DNA from: Agrobacterium tumefaciens
Lineage (GTDB): Bacteria > Pseudomonadota > Alphaproteobacteria > Rhizobiales > Rhizobiaceae
NCBI RefSeq assembly: GCF_017726655.1
Contig: NZ_CP072308.1
Span: forward strand, 930,001 to 994,000
Length of the DNA: 64,000 bases
Direction of reading: 5' to 3'
In this document: piece after piece, positions 1 to 8,511 of the stretch
Layout of the letters: the number at the start of each line of letters is the position of its first letter
How positions within the stretch are numbered: the stretch's first letter is position 1
Notes under the pieces: model-generated
Databases searched by the model: none
What the model saw: only the letters and a program-made list of their open reading frames with translations
What the model was told of the DNA's origin: nothing
Made by a program: the position numbers and the translations under genes

Positions 1-126
1 GGGAACGGTGATGACGTCATAGGTGGCGCCAGCTTCATCGAGCGCGAACTTCGCGCCTTCGAGAAGGGCATCGGCCATATCGTCATAAAAACGTGCTTCC
101 ACGATAAGAAGATGGGGTTTGGACAT
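1..126 (-). CDS. ribH: 6,7-dimethyl-8-ribityllumazine synthase, N-terminal part (runs off the window)
   Basis: Lumazine synthase condenses the pyrimidine product of RibD with dihydroxybutanone phosphate, the penultimate step of riboflavin synthesis. Only the first 42 codons lie in the window, reading leftwards from the ATG at 126. The peptide begins [16 protein letters not shown] and continues to a VITVP segment, which is how rhizobial RibH proteins begin. It lies downstream of ribD and ribE on the same strand. In many relatives ribH follows ribE directly, but here two other genes intervene. The call rests on a short N-terminus plus gene order. Confidence 0.8.
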   Translation of the reverse strand, partial: MSKPHLLIVEARFYDDMADALLEGAKFALDEAGATYDVITVP

Positions 127-242
127 GATATTTTCCTGAAAAGCTTGATGCCGGATCATACCGGCTTTTGCGGCGGTCAAACCACGGCTGGCTGTTTTTG
201 GCAAGTAATTTCATGTGTCGGCGGCGCAAGAGGCCGCGTCTG

Positions 243-263
243 CCGGGCATTTGGCCCGGTTTT
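243..263 (+). terminator. small GC hairpin followed by four T
   Basis: A 6-bp stem (CCGGGC/GCCCGG, 5-base loop) is followed by TTTT on the plus strand. No plus-strand gene ends here, and the surrounding minus-strand transcript would read into ribH. The role is therefore doubtful, and it may only mark the LysE-ribH gap (127-289), which otherwise shows nothing recognisable. Confidence 0.25.
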
Positions 264-289
264 GCGCTCCCGACGCGGCTCCCCGTGAA

Positions 290-922
290 TCAGGTTTTCT
301 GGAAGGCGAGATGGACGCCGAGCCCCATCAGCACCGTTCCGGCGGCGCGGCGGGCCAGAGCCTGCGCGGTGCTCGATCGTTTCAGACGCCCGACCATCGC
401 GCCTGCAAGAAGCACGCCGACGAGATCGGCGGAGGAGAAGATGAAATTGACGGCGATGCCAAGGATCAGGAACTGCAGCCAGACGGGCAAAGCGGCCGCC
501 GGATCGACAAATTGCGGCAGGAAGGCAAGAAAAAACAGCGCGGTCTTCGGGTTGAGCACATCCACGATGATGCTGTCGACGAAGGCCCGACGTGCCGATT
601 TCGGTTCAACGGTCAGATTGACCGCCTCGCCTTCCATTTTGCTACGCACCATCGAGAAACCGAGCCAGACCAGATATAGCGCGCCGCACAGCTTCACCGC
701 GAGGTAAAGCCACGGCACCGCCTGAAACAGCACGGAAAGGCCGGCGGCAGCCGCGAAGATGTGGAAATAGCAGCCAACATGGATGCCGAGCACCGCCATC
801 AGCCCGGCAAACCGGCCACGCGCCATGGTTTGCGCGGCCGCGTAAAGCATGGCCGGGCCGGGAATATAGGCAAACAGGGCAGTGGTGATGAAAAAGGCTG
901 TGAGCAGCTCATAGGACGGCAT
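290..922 (-). CDS. LysE/RhtB-family amino-acid exporter
   Basis: This is a 210-residue inner-membrane protein of the LysE/RhtB translocator family, which exports amino acids or related small metabolites. It shows the family hallmarks: an N-terminal hydrophobic helix ending in PGPAML (residues 21-26), a block NPKTALFFLAFLPQFV near residue 124, and about five to six hydrophobic segments. Length fits the usual 200-215 residues. It starts 53 bases after the quinone-reductase-like gene and lies in the same direction as the rib genes, so co-transcription is plausible. Substrate cannot be told from sequence; a link to flavin metabolism is not shown. Confidence 0.85.
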   Translation of the reverse strand: MPSYELLTAFFITTALFAYIPGPAMLYAAAQTMARGRFAGLMAVLGIHVGCYFHIFAAAAGLSVLFQAVPWLYLAVKLCGALYLVWLGFSMVRSKMEGEAVNLTVEPKSARRAFVDSIIVDVLNPKTALFFLAFLPQFVDPAAALPVWLQFLILGIAVNFIFSSADLVGVLLAGAMVGRLKRSSTAQALARRAAGTVLMGLGVHLAFQKT

Positions 923-975
923 GATGGTTCCCCTACCTCATTTGGCAGAAAGTAGACTGCAAACGGCTTTCCTGC

Positions 976-1566
976 TCACAAGCGACCGACCAGCATCTCG
1001 ACCCGTGCCAGATGCGCCCGTCGTTTTTCCTCGTTCGAACGGTCCATATCGTAAAGATTAACCAGCTTGAAATCGAGACCTCTCGCGCAAAATGCAGCGA
1101 TGCCCCGCTTGAGCAGCCTTCTCACGGGGTTACCCATGTATAAATGCACGATCCACCATGGAGAGCCAGTCGAGGTAAAGGCCCACAACACGCGAATATG
1201 TCTAAGCTTTGGACGGAGGCGACCACCAGCCGGGTCGTTATCGAAGGCGACGCCGGGAACAAAAACCCTATCGACATAACCTTTGAGGATCGCTGGAAAA
1301 TTGAACCACCACTGCGGGAAAACCAGCACAAGCCCGTCCGCCTGCTGGAGACGGCGGACGAAGGGCTCGGCCTCCGACACATCGTAGTCCGGCTGAAAAT
1401 AACGGGCGCGCTCCGTAGATGTCAGCCGTGGATCGAAATTCTCTCGGTAAAGATCCAGGAAATCGACCGTATGCCCGTTCGCGAGGAGTTTGCGCCGTAT
1501 GGTCTCCGCAACGCCGGCGGCGAAGCTTTCCTCCAGTGGATGAGCGAGTACCACCAGAATCCGCAT
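976..1566 (-). CDS. NAD(P)H oxidoreductase of the flavodoxin-like quinone reductase family
   Basis: This 196-residue cytosolic flavoprotein resembles the NQO/MdaB/KefF group, which moves two electrons from NAD(P)H to quinones or similar acceptors using FMN or FAD. It opens with the nucleotide-binding strand MRILVVLAHP and has the family motif PQWWFNFPAILKGYVDRVF near residue 85. The ATG at 1566 is chosen because the conserved first strand starts there and it lies one base after the ribE stop; a longer reading would overlap ribE. The tight spacing to ribE suggests translational coupling. Whether it uses the flavin made by its neighbours specifically is inference. Confidence 0.82.
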   Translation of the reverse strand: MRILVVLAHPLEESFAAGVAETIRRKLLANGHTVDFLDLYRENFDPRLTSTERARYFQPDYDVSEAEPFVRRLQQADGLVLVFPQWWFNFPAILKGYVDRVFVPGVAFDNDPAGGRLRPKLRHIRVLWAFTSTGSPWWIVHLYMGNPVRRLLKRGIAAFCARGLDFKLVNLYDMDRSNEEKRRAHLARVEMLVGRL

Positions 1567-1567
1567 T

Positions 1568-2203
1568 TCAGGCAGTTGGCTCCTGCCGGGTTGACGCCGA
1601 AGGAAACTCTGCGAGCCTTGCCGCGTAGCGCGCCATGGTGTCGACTTCGAAATTGACGAAATCGCCCGGCTGGCGTTCACCCCAGGTGGTGACGGTAAGC
1701 GTGTGGCGGATCAGGAGAACGTCGAAATCGGTGCCATCGACGGCGTTGACGGTGAGCGAGGTGCCATCGAGTGCGATGGAGCCCTTGGGCGCCACGAATT
1801 TCGCCAGATGTTCGGGCGCACGCAGGCGGATGCGCACCGCCTCGCCTTCCGGCTCAACCGACAGGATTTCCGCCTTGCCGTCTACATGGCCGGAAACGAT
1901 GTGGCCGCCGAGTTCGTCGCCGATCTTGAGCGCGCGCTCGAGATTGACATGCGTGCCCTTCTGCCAACTCGCGATTGTGGTCAGGCGCAGTGCTTCTTCC
2001 CACGCCTCAACCTCGTACCAGCGCTCGTTGCTACCGTCTTCCGGCAGCTTCGTTACCGTCAGGCAAACGCCGCCGTGGGAAATGGATGCGCCCATATCGA
2101 TGGTCTTCGGATCGTAATTGGTCGCCACGCGCAGGCGAACACCCTCCGGCAGCGCTTCCAGCTCGGACACGGTTCCAACGTCGGTGACAATTCCGGTAAA
2201 CAT
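1568..2203 (-). CDS. ribE: riboflavin synthase, alpha chain
   Basis: Riboflavin synthase dismutates two molecules of 6,7-dimethyl-8-ribityllumazine to riboflavin. The 211-residue protein has the two tandem lumazine-binding barrels: the first starts MFTGIVTDVG, and the second holds HIVSGHVDG at residues 101-109. The start ATG at 2203 overlaps the ribD stop in the sequence TGATG, so ribD and ribE are translationally coupled. A TTG one codon upstream is ignored for that reason. The C-terminal tail after about residue 195 is poorly conserved. Family and pathway are clear. Confidence 0.95.
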   Translation of the reverse strand: MFTGIVTDVGTVSELEALPEGVRLRVATNYDPKTIDMGASISHGGVCLTVTKLPEDGSNERWYEVEAWEEALRLTTIASWQKGTHVNLERALKIGDELGGHIVSGHVDGKAEILSVEPEGEAVRIRLRAPEHLAKFVAPKGSIALDGTSLTVNAVDGTDFDVLLIRHTLTVTTWGERQPGDFVNFEVDTMARYAARLAEFPSASTRQEPTA

Positions 2204-3447
2204 CAAATCGGCCTTTCATAACAGAAGCAGCGGTCCGGCCCGTAAGCGGTTTCGCTGATCAGAGCATAGTCGCCCGTGATATCGGCACGGCTGAGCGGCG
2301 TTTCAATGCCGCCTTTGCCGATCAAGACAGGGCTTTCGAACAACATGATACGATCCACCAATCCAGCTTCGAGGAATGATTTTGCGGCAAAGGCGCCGCC
2401 TTCGACCAGAAGTTCCGACATGCCGCGTTCGGCGAGGGTTTGGAGGAGGTGTTCGAGCGTTGGGGCTTCGAGAATCTGGACACCGGCGTCGGTCAGGAGC
2501 TGGCGGCGGCGGTCGGGGTTACCCCCCTCTGCCCTGCCGGGCATCTCCCCCACAAGGGGGGAGATCGGCAAGGGGCTGTCCGCTCGTTCAAATTGCGTCT
2601 CGGGCGCAACCTCTTCAGCCGTCGATGCAGGGCGGAGCAGCGCTCCATCGATCTCCCCCCTTGTGGGGGAGATGCCCGGCAGGGCAGAGGGGGGTAACGC
2701 CGCAACGATCACCGGGACCTCCCGCGCACTCCGCACCAGCTTCGATGTCAGCGGCAACTCAAACTGCCGATCCAGCACGATCCGCAACGGCGAGCGGCTC
2801 TCCATGCCGGCAATGCGCACCGTCAGTTCCGGATCATCCGCAATCGCCGTCCGGATACCAACGAGAATGCAGTCGCAGCGCGCCCTAAGCTCATGCACGG
2901 CATGGCGCGATTCGGGACCGGTGATCGCCACCTGCCCCTCGCCTTCCCGGCCAATCATCCCATCGGCGGAAATCGCAAGCTTCAGAATCACATGCGGGCG
3001 TTTTTTCATCTGGCGTGTGAGGTAGCCGGCAAGCGCCCTCTTGCCCTCATCGCGCAGCAGCCCGGTTTCCACGACAATGCCGGCATCGCGCAATATCTGA
3101 TAACCGCGGCCGGAAACGCGCTCATCCGGATCGTCTACCGCCACCACGACACGGGCAACCCCATATTCTACCAGCGCGTTCGCGCAGGGCGGGGTTTTGC
3201 CCCAGTGGGAACAGGGTTCGAGCGTGACATAGGCGGTTGCGCCCCGCGCCGCCTCGCCGGCCAGCTCCAGCGCCTGGCGTTCGGCATGGGGCCGGCCGCC
3301 GATGGCGGTCACGGCTTCGGCGATGATTTTTCCATCCTTGACGAGAACACAACCGACTGAGGGGTTGGTCAGCGTCTGGCCCTGGTGGCGAAGCGAAACC
3401 TCGATGGCGCGGGCCATGAACCTTTCGTCATCGGCACGGCTCGTCAC
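2203..3447 (-). CDS. ribD: bifunctional riboflavin deaminase/reductase carrying a palindromic in-frame insertion
   Basis: RibD deaminates and then reduces the GTP-derived pyrimidine intermediate of riboflavin synthesis. The N-terminal deaminase has the zinc site HAE (54-56) and PCSHWGKTPPC (78-88, two cysteines). The C-terminal reductase starts near residue 150 and has LLVEGG at 346-351. At 414 residues it is about 50-60 residues longer than usual. The excess is residues 251-310, encoded by a perfect 50-bp inverted repeat and its spacer, between a reductase strand ending VIVAA and the segment DRRRQLLTDAGV. It adds exactly 60 codons and keeps the frame. The stop overlaps the ribE start. Only three bases separate it from nrdR. 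Confidence 0.93.
   Translation of the reverse strand: MTSRADDERFMARAIEVSLRHQGQTLTNPSVGCVLVKDGKIIAEAVTAIGGRPHAERQALELAGEAARGATAYVTLEPCSHWGKTPPCANALVEYGVARVVVAVDDPDERVSGRGYQILRDAGIVVETGLLRDEGKRALAGYLTRQMKKRPHVILKLAISADGMIGREGEGQVAITGPESRHAVHELRARCDCILVGIRTAIADDPELTVRIAGMESRSPLRIVLDRQFELPLTSKLVRSAREVPVIVAALPPSALPGISPTRGEIDGALLRPASTAEEVAPETQFERADSPLPISPLVGEMPGRAEGGNPDRRRQLLTDAGVQILEAPTLEHLLQTLAERGMSELLVEGGAFAAKSFLEAGLVDRIMLFESPVLIGKGGIETPLSRADITGDYALISETAYGPDRCFCYERPI
2518..2698. repeat. 181-bp element with perfect 50-bp terminal inverted repeats inside ribD
   Basis: Positions 2518-2567 and 2649-2698 are exact reverse complements over 50 bases, with an 81-base spacer. Each arm also contains its own hairpin: a run of C, the short loop ACAA, then a run of G. 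From memory, the arm resembles palindromic repeats scattered through rhizobial genomes (RIME-like elements), usually intergenic. Here it lies in the reductase half of ribD and is read through in frame as a proline- and glycine-rich insert. It occurs only once in this window. Confidence 0.9.
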
Positions 3448-3449
3448 GG

Positions 3450-3929
3450 CTAGACTCCACCATCCGTATCACGGGCGATCTTGGCGTTGATTTCGGCAAT
3501 CACGTTCTCGAAATCCTCGGCATGGCTGAAATCGCGATAGACCGAGGCGTAACGCACGAAGGCCACGTCATCGAGGCTCTTCAGCGCCTCCAGAACCTGC
3601 AGGCCGATTTCTTCCGAGGGAATTTCCGTCTCGCCGGAGCTTTCCAGCCGGCGGGCAATGCCCGACACGGCCCGCTCGATCCGGTCACGATCGACCGGTC
3701 GCTTGCGCAGCGCGATCTCGAAGGAACGCACCAGCTTTTCGCGGTCGAAAGGAAGCTTGCGGCCGCTTTTCTTGATGACCATCAGCTCGCGCAGTTGCAC
3801 GCGCTCATAGGTCGTAAAGCGGCCGCCGCAATCCGGGCAGATGCGCCGCCGGCGGATGGAGGTGTTGTCCTCCGCCGGACGCGAGTCCTTGACCTGTGTG
3901 TCTTCGGAACCGCAGAATGGGCAGCGCAT
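3450..3929 (-). CDS. nrdR: NrdR transcriptional repressor of ribonucleotide reductase genes
   Basis: NrdR senses ATP/dATP and represses nrd genes by binding paired NrdR boxes. The 159-residue protein has the N-terminal zinc ribbon (Cys3, Cys6, Cys31, Cys34; CPFC and CPDC) and then an ATP-cone domain from about residue 49 to 140, beginning [16 protein letters not shown]. Length is typical. It sits between glyA, 12 bases upstream, and ribD, three bases downstream; the glyA-nrdR-rib order is common in Rhizobiales. No NrdR box is expected here because its targets are elsewhere. Confidence 0.96.
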   Translation of the reverse strand: MRCPFCGSEDTQVKDSRPAEDNTSIRRRRICPDCGGRFTTYERVQLRELMVIKKSGRKLPFDREKLVRSFEIALRKRPVDRDRIERAVSGIARRLESSGETEIPSEEIGLQVLEALKSLDDVAFVRYASVYRDFSHAEDFENVIAEINAKIARDTDGGV

Positions 3930-3941
3930 CGTCTTCTGTCC

Positions 3942-5231
3942 TTACATGTAGGGATACATCGGGAAACGGTCCGTCAGGCCGACGACCTTTTCACGCACCG
4001 CAGCCTCGACGGAGGCATTGCCTTCATCCGAATTGGCAACCTTCAGACCATCGAGAACCTCGACGATCAGCTTGCCGATTTCGCGGAATTCCGCTTCCTT
4101 GAAACCGCGCGTCGTGCCGGCCGGCGTGCCGAGACGGACACCCGAGGTAACGAAGGGCTTTTCCGGATCGAAAGGAATGCCGTTCTTGTTGCAGGTGATG
4201 TAAGCGCGGCCGAGGGCTGCTTCCGCACGCTTGCCTGTCGCGTTCTTCTTGCGAAGGTCAACCAGCATCAGGTGGTTGTCAGTGCCGCCGGAGACGACAT
4301 CGAGGCCGCCTTCGATCAGGGTTTCAGCCAGCGCCTTGGCGTTCTTGACGACCTGTGCCGCATAGTCCTTGAACTCCGGCTTCAGCGCTTCACCGAAGGC
4401 AACAGCCTTGGCGGCGATGACGTGCATCAGCGGGCCGCCCTGGAGGCCAGGGAAGACGGCGGAGTTGAACTTCTTCGCCAGATCCTCGTCGTTGGTGAGG
4501 ATCATGCCGCCGCGCGGGCCGCGCAGCGACTTGTGCGTGGTGGTGGTCGCAACATGGCAATGCGGGAACGGCGAGGGATGCTGGCCACCGGCGACGAGAC
4601 CGGCGATGTGCGCCATATCGACCATCAGGTAAGCGCCAACTTCATCAGCAATTTCGCGGAAGCGCTTCCAGTCCCAGACACGGGAATAGGCGGTGCCGCC
4701 AGCAAGAATGAGCTTCGGCTTATGTTCCTTGGCCTTGCGTTCCACTTCGTCCATGTCGAGCAGGTTGTCGCCTTCGCGCACGCCGTAGGACACGACGTTG
4801 AACCACTTGCCGGACATGTTGACCGGGGAACCATGCGTCAGGTGACCACCCGAGTTGAGGTCGAGGCCCATAAAGGTGTCGCCCGGCTGGAGCAGCGCGA
4901 GAAACACGGCCTGGTTCATCTGCGAACCGGAGTTTGGCTGAACGTTGGCGAAGTTGACGCCGAACAGCTTCTTTGCGCGCTCGATCGCGAGCTCTTCAGC
5001 GATGTCGACGAACTGGCAGCCGCCGTAATAACGTTTGCCCGGATAACCCTCGGCATATTTGTTGGTCATGATCGAACCCTGCGCTTCAAGCACGGCGCGG
5101 GACACGATGTTTTCCGAGGCAATCAGTTCGATCTCGTGGCGCTGGCGACCCAGTTCCTTCTCGATCGCGCCGAAAATATCCGGATCGGCTTCGGCAAGCG
5201 GGCGGGAGAAGAAAGCATCTGTGTTCGACAT
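3942..5231 (-). CDS. glyA: serine hydroxymethyltransferase
   Basis: GlyA interconverts serine and glycine while charging tetrahydrofolate with a one-carbon unit, using PLP. The 429-residue protein carries the PLP lysine in [13 protein letters not shown] (Lys234), with Asp205 and His208 in VDMAHIAG. An [10 protein letters not shown] block near residue 35 is typical of the family. The ATG at 5231 (MSNTDAFF) is chosen because conserved sequence starts directly after it; a longer in-frame reading upstream has non-coding character. It is the first gene of the glyA-nrdR-ribD-ribE transcript. Confidence 0.97.
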   Translation of the reverse strand: MSNTDAFFSRPLAEADPDIFGAIEKELGRQRHEIELIASENIVSRAVLEAQGSIMTNKYAEGYPGKRYYGGCQFVDIAEELAIERAKKLFGVNFANVQPNSGSQMNQAVFLALLQPGDTFMGLDLNSGGHLTHGSPVNMSGKWFNVVSYGVREGDNLLDMDEVERKAKEHKPKLILAGGTAYSRVWDWKRFREIADEVGAYLMVDMAHIAGLVAGGQHPSPFPHCHVATTTTHKSLRGPRGGMILTNDEDLAKKFNSAVFPGLQGGPLMHVIAAKAVAFGEALKPEFKDYAAQVVKNAKALAETLIEGGLDVVSGGTDNHLMLVDLRKKNATGKRAEAALGRAYITCNKNGIPFDPEKPFVTSGVRLGTPAGTTRGFKEAEFREIGKLIVEVLDGLKVANSDEGNASVEAAVREKVVGLTDRFPMYPYM

Positions 5232-5621
5232 GATGAAGGCTCCTGAAACAGTAATGCGATGGGGTCTTAGCGCCCTGCCCCGACAAGAGCAATACGAGCA
5301 GCGAGATTTGCCCGTCAAACTGCGACGTCGCGACGAAAAGTGGCAGTTGTTTTTTTTAAAGTAGCGACGAGAGCAGAAAAAGCTGCACGTAGCGGAGAGG
5401 ATCAGACTTGTGAGGAAAGGCGACAAGCTTTCCTCGCGTCATGCCGGACTGGATCCGGCATCCAGCCCCGACGCGTCTGCGCCGTGAAAGGGCTCTCTCG
5501 CGATCAAGGACTTGATCGCACTGTCCCCGAGATCAGGTCCGGGTGACGGCGTATGAGGGCTACGCCGCACCCGGCTAAGCGCGGCCTTCATTCGCGGTAA
5601 GAAACTAACAGCAAAGCCCGA
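5232..5621. other. intergenic region between glyA and the L,D-transpeptidase gene
   Basis: This 390-base gap holds the glyA promoter (right of 5232, reading left) and the 3' flank of the transpeptidase gene. The first half has no recognisable site apart from a run of eight T at 5349-5356. The second half, 5441-5574, is a set of three hairpins described separately. No small open reading frame with family resemblance was seen. Confidence 0.6.
5441..5574. repeat. cluster of three palindromes, probable intergenic repeat element
   Basis: Three hairpins follow one another: ATGCCGGA/TCCGGCAT (5441-5448 with 5454-5461), GCGATCAAG/CTTGATCGC (5500-5508 with 5511-5519), and a 14-bp stem with one bulge (5539-5553 with 5561-5574). 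The last lies 47 bases beyond the transpeptidase stop and could end or stabilise its transcript. The arrangement resembles intergenic palindromic mosaics seen in rhizobial genomes. It appears once in the window. Confidence 0.6.
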
Positions 5622-6953
5622 TCAGTTGCGCGGCAGCAGATCGTCGTCCACGGCACCAGCCGGCTGTTCCATGCCCGCCGTCGTGTTCAGCGCCAGTTCG
5701 GCATTGCCGTCCTTGCCGTAGATATCGTCGCGGAACTGAACCACGCCGTCCTTCGCCGACCATGCGGTGATATAGACGAAGTAGACGGGCACTTCCTGTG
5801 CGAGCTTGATCGGCGTGTTGACGCGCGAGGCGATGACGCGTTCCATTTCCTGGCGCGACCAGCCGGGCGTGTCGCGCAGCAGCCACGACGTCAGGTCGCG
5901 CACGTTCTGCACGCGAACGCAACCGGAGGACTCGAAACGCATCAGCTTGTTGAACAGGCCCTGCTGCGGCGTGTCGTGCATGTATTCGTTGTTCGGGTTG
6001 TGGAAGTTGATCTTCGTCGAGGACATGGCGTTGATCTTGCCGGGGTCCTGGCGGAACATCAGGTTCGGCGCCTTCGGTGCGAACCAGTCGACCGTGGTCG
6101 GCGAGACTTCCTGTCCCTTGCCGTCGATGAGGCGGATGTTGTTCCGCTCCAGATAGGTCGGGTCCTTCTGCATCAGCGGCACGATGTCCTTTTCGACGAT
6201 CGAGCGCGGCGCGGTCCAGTAAGGATTGAGGATGACCTCGTAGATCTTGGAATTGATAACGTGCGTGGGACGGCTGGCGCGGCCGACAACGGCAGTATTG
6301 CGCAGCACGACGCGTTCGTTTTCAACGGCTTCGATGGCGGCGGCCGGAATATTCACCATCAGATGACGCTGACCGAGATCGCCGGACATCGACTGGATGC
6401 GCACAAGGTTGGTCTGCAGCTGCGCCAGGCGGATCTGCGCGGAGACATTGAGCGCCTTGGTGGTGTATTCGCCGCTGACGCCATCAGCCGGAAGGCCGTG
6501 ACGGGCCTGGAAACGCTTCAGCGCGCCATCGACATAGGAGTCGAAGGCACTGGAAATGCCGGCCTCACGCGGCAGGTCGCCCGATACCATCAGACGCTGG
6601 CGCAGCGCCTGAACGGAGGGATCGGAAACGCCGATCTGCAGACGCTGCTGGGATACCGGCACTTCCGGCCAACCGCCATTCTGCACGATCTGCTGATATT
6701 GCATGATCGCCTGCTGCATGTAGACAGGGGCTTCGCGGCCGAGAACCGGATTGTTGGAGACGACACCCACGGCCGAACGCGAGGTATTGGCATCGAACTG
6801 GTCATCCCAGTTGCCACGGCGCGACGAGCCCATGAGATCGTTCAGCGCGTTCTGCGCAAGAGCCGGCGCAGCAAGTGCAGCAACACCAACGGAAACGGCC
6901 GAACGCAGCAGCGTGCGGCGCGATACGGATTCGGAAACGGGTTTTTTTGTCAT
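5622..6953 (-). CDS. Tat-exported L,D-transpeptidase (YcbB/LdtD-like architecture)
   Basis: L,D-transpeptidases form 3-3 peptidoglycan crosslinks or attach proteins to peptidoglycan in the periplasm. The 443-residue protein starts with a twin-arginine signal (SRRTLLRSA at 11-19, followed by a hydrophobic stretch ending ALAQ). A peptidoglycan-binding domain spans roughly 107-165, and the YkuD catalytic domain roughly 195-400. His326 and Cys345, in SSGCVRVQN, are the expected catalytic residues. The MarR regulator gene lies 376 bases upstream on the same strand. The pair matches LdtR and its target ldtP described in Liberibacter and Sinorhizobium; applying that here is inference. Confidence 0.9.
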   Translation of the reverse strand: MTKKPVSESVSRRTLLRSAVSVGVAALAAPALAQNALNDLMGSSRRGNWDDQFDANTSRSAVGVVSNNPVLGREAPVYMQQAIMQYQQIVQNGGWPEVPVSQQRLQIGVSDPSVQALRQRLMVSGDLPREAGISSAFDSYVDGALKRFQARHGLPADGVSGEYTTKALNVSAQIRLAQLQTNLVRIQSMSGDLGQRHLMVNIPAAAIEAVENERVVLRNTAVVGRASRPTHVINSKIYEVILNPYWTAPRSIVEKDIVPLMQKDPTYLERNNIRLIDGKGQEVSPTTVDWFAPKAPNLMFRQDPGKINAMSSTKINFHNPNNEYMHDTPQQGLFNKLMRFESSGCVRVQNVRDLTSWLLRDTPGWSRQEMERVIASRVNTPIKLAQEVPVYFVYITAWSAKDGVVQFRDDIYGKDGNAELALNTTAGMEQPAGAVDDDLLPRN

Positions 6954-7329
6954 TCTACCTACCAGCCACTCTCTCAGGCATTCTGAACAATGCCTAAACC
7001 AATATGATTAACAAACACGTATAACGCGCCTGCCGGCCGGTAATACTCGATACGCCATGATCAGGGCGCTGGTGTCTGGCAATACAGTCGCACACTTGCC
7101 GCAACAACAGGAGAAACAGCCGGCTCCTATGCCTTTGCGCCTCCCATATCAATATGGCCGATTCGTGTCACGGCGCCGTTCTCACGAAGCTGTGTTCGCC
7201 TGAAATACAGGGCGATGAGAGAGATTCGAACCCTTGCTTGACAGCCCCGATCGGACGACGTCAGCCCCCGGAATCCTGTAAGCCGGGAGCATGCGAATGC
7301 CCCCGGCCTGAAGAGTGGACCGTCGCGAA
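6954..7329. promoter_or_regulatory. ldtR-to-transpeptidase intergenic region
   Basis: This 376-base gap separates ldtR from the transpeptidase gene and should contain the latter's promoter and any LdtR operator. A hairpin near the right end (7282-7306) looks like the ldtR transcript end. A T-arm-like sequence at 7222-7232 has no tRNA around it. A short palindrome, CAGGCATT/AATGCCTA-like, sits at 6977-6996 close to the transpeptidase start and could be part of an operator, but I cannot define the LdtR site. Confidence 0.4.
7282..7306 (-). terminator. hairpin just downstream of ldtR
   Basis: An imperfect stem (GCCGGG, then AGCAT, paired with ATGC and CCCGGC around a GCGA loop) lies 24-48 bases past the ldtR stop on the minus strand. 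No clear U tract follows, so it may be a weak or processed 3' end. Confidence 0.4.
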
Positions 7330-7842
7330 TTAGAGACGGTAAGCGATCGAGTCGTTCCAGAAGCGATCGAGGCGCTGCAGCAGCTTGTTCATTTCGGAGA
7401 ACTCGCCGGTGCCGATGCCGCCGACCTTTTCGATGGAGCCAACGTGGCGTTCATAAAGGCGGGCGACCGTTTCGGCGATTTCCTGGCCCTTTTCGGTCAG
7501 GCTGATGCGGACCGAGCGGCGGTCGACGCGAGAACGCTGGTGGTTGATGAGACCGAGGTCGACCAGCTTCTTGACGTTATAGGAAACGTTCGAGCCGAGG
7601 TAGTAACCACGCGAACGAAGCTCGCCGGCGGTCAGTTCCGAATTGCCGATGTTGAACAGCAGCAGAGCCTGGACGGCGTTGACGTCATCGCGGCCCTGAC
7701 GGTCGAACTCGTCCTTGATGACATCGAGGAGACGGCGGTGGAGGCGTTCCACCAGATGCAGCGACTCCATGTAGAGCGAGCGGATGGTATCTTCATGTGC
7801 ATCGGCAACAACGGCCTGGGGCTTAACTTTGCTATTGATCAT
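7330..7842 (-). CDS. ldtR: MarR-family transcriptional regulator LdtR
   Basis: This 170-residue regulator has a MarR-type winged helix between about residues 35 and 135. The recognition region reads TAGELRSRGYYLGSNVSYNV and the wing is QRSRVDRRSVRISLTEKGQ. The combination of this unusual recognition helix and an adjacent L,D-transpeptidase gene identifies it as LdtR. In Liberibacter asiaticus LdtR activates the transpeptidase gene and responds to small ligands; that behaviour is established there, not here. It is transcribed towards the transpeptidase gene from its own promoter in the AT-rich stretch 7843-8073. Confidence 0.88.
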   Translation of the reverse strand: MINSKVKPQAVVADAHEDTIRSLYMESLHLVERLHRRLLDVIKDEFDRQGRDDVNAVQALLLFNIGNSELTAGELRSRGYYLGSNVSYNVKKLVDLGLINHQRSRVDRRSVRISLTEKGQEIAETVARLYERHVGSIEKVGGIGTGEFSEMNKLLQRLDRFWNDSIAYRL

Positions 7843-8073
7843 GACTGCCTCACTGTTTTGTTTGGCGGTGTGTTTGTTTGTCTCCCGCCTTGAGTGAGAA
7901 CCTAATCAATGCGCATAAAATTCTACTTAAAAGCTACGATTAACAAATGGTTACTGGCATTTTGTCCGCGGGCCCCAACTTGTGGCGAAGCGGGACCCGG
8001 TAGATATCGTCTTATATAAATCAACGACTTACAGACAAATATCCGCCTGAAACCCAGCCGAATTGCTTTATTC

Positions 8074-8511
8074 TTATGGTAAATCAATTCTTGCGCGCTC
8101 TTCATTCTGGCGCTGATCCAGCCAGAAAGCGACCAGGAATAGTATATAAATGGTTGCCACAAGACCATGCATGACAGGCACCAGCGTGTTGGCGCCGAAG
8201 ATATGCGGCCACACCTTATACATGGCGATCTGTGTCCCTGCCCCCATGACCCACATGACGGCGCCCCAGGAGGCGCCGAGCCAGAGACCGAGGGCGGCAA
8301 CCGGGAAAATGACCGCGAGCGCACTGCCCGCCACACGCCATGGAAGATTCAACATATCGAAGCGCCCATGGCCGCCCAGCGAATAGCCAGTCAGCATCGC
8401 CCAATATTGCAGGCCGAACCAGAAACAGGACACGGCGACCAGTCTCATGAAGACCAGAAACAGGATTTCGGAAAGCGGGCGCTTCGGCAGAGGTTGAGAA
8501 TCAGGTTCCAT
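8074..8511 (-). CDS. small four-helix membrane protein, DUF6163-like
   Basis: This 145-residue protein has four hydrophobic segments (near residues 20-40, 55-80, 85-105 and 115-135), short polar ends and no catalytic motif. It resembles a Rhizobiales-only family of small membrane proteins found next to hemB and ldtR (DUF6163 in my recollection). The ATG at 8511 (MEPDSQPLPKR) is chosen; the 40-residue upstream extension is arginine-rich and would run into the divergent hemB control region. Function is unknown. Confidence 0.7.
   Translation of the reverse strand: MEPDSQPLPKRPLSEILFLVFMRLVAVSCFWFGLQYWAMLTGYSLGGHGRFDMLNLPWRVAGSALAVIFPVAALGLWLGASWGAVMWVMGAGTQIAMYKVWPHIFGANTLVPVMHGLVATIYILFLVAFWLDQRQNEERARIDLP

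Noticed and set aside
3522..5246. 574-codon plus-strand open frame opposite nrdR and glyA
   Set aside because: It is antisense to two well-conserved genes, has no family resemblance, and long antisense frames are expected in GC-rich DNA.
7214..7240. tRNA-like T-arm sequence (GATTCGAACC on the plus strand)
   Set aside because: No matching acceptor stem, D arm or anticodon arm could be assembled on either strand, so a tRNA or tmRNA gene is not supported.
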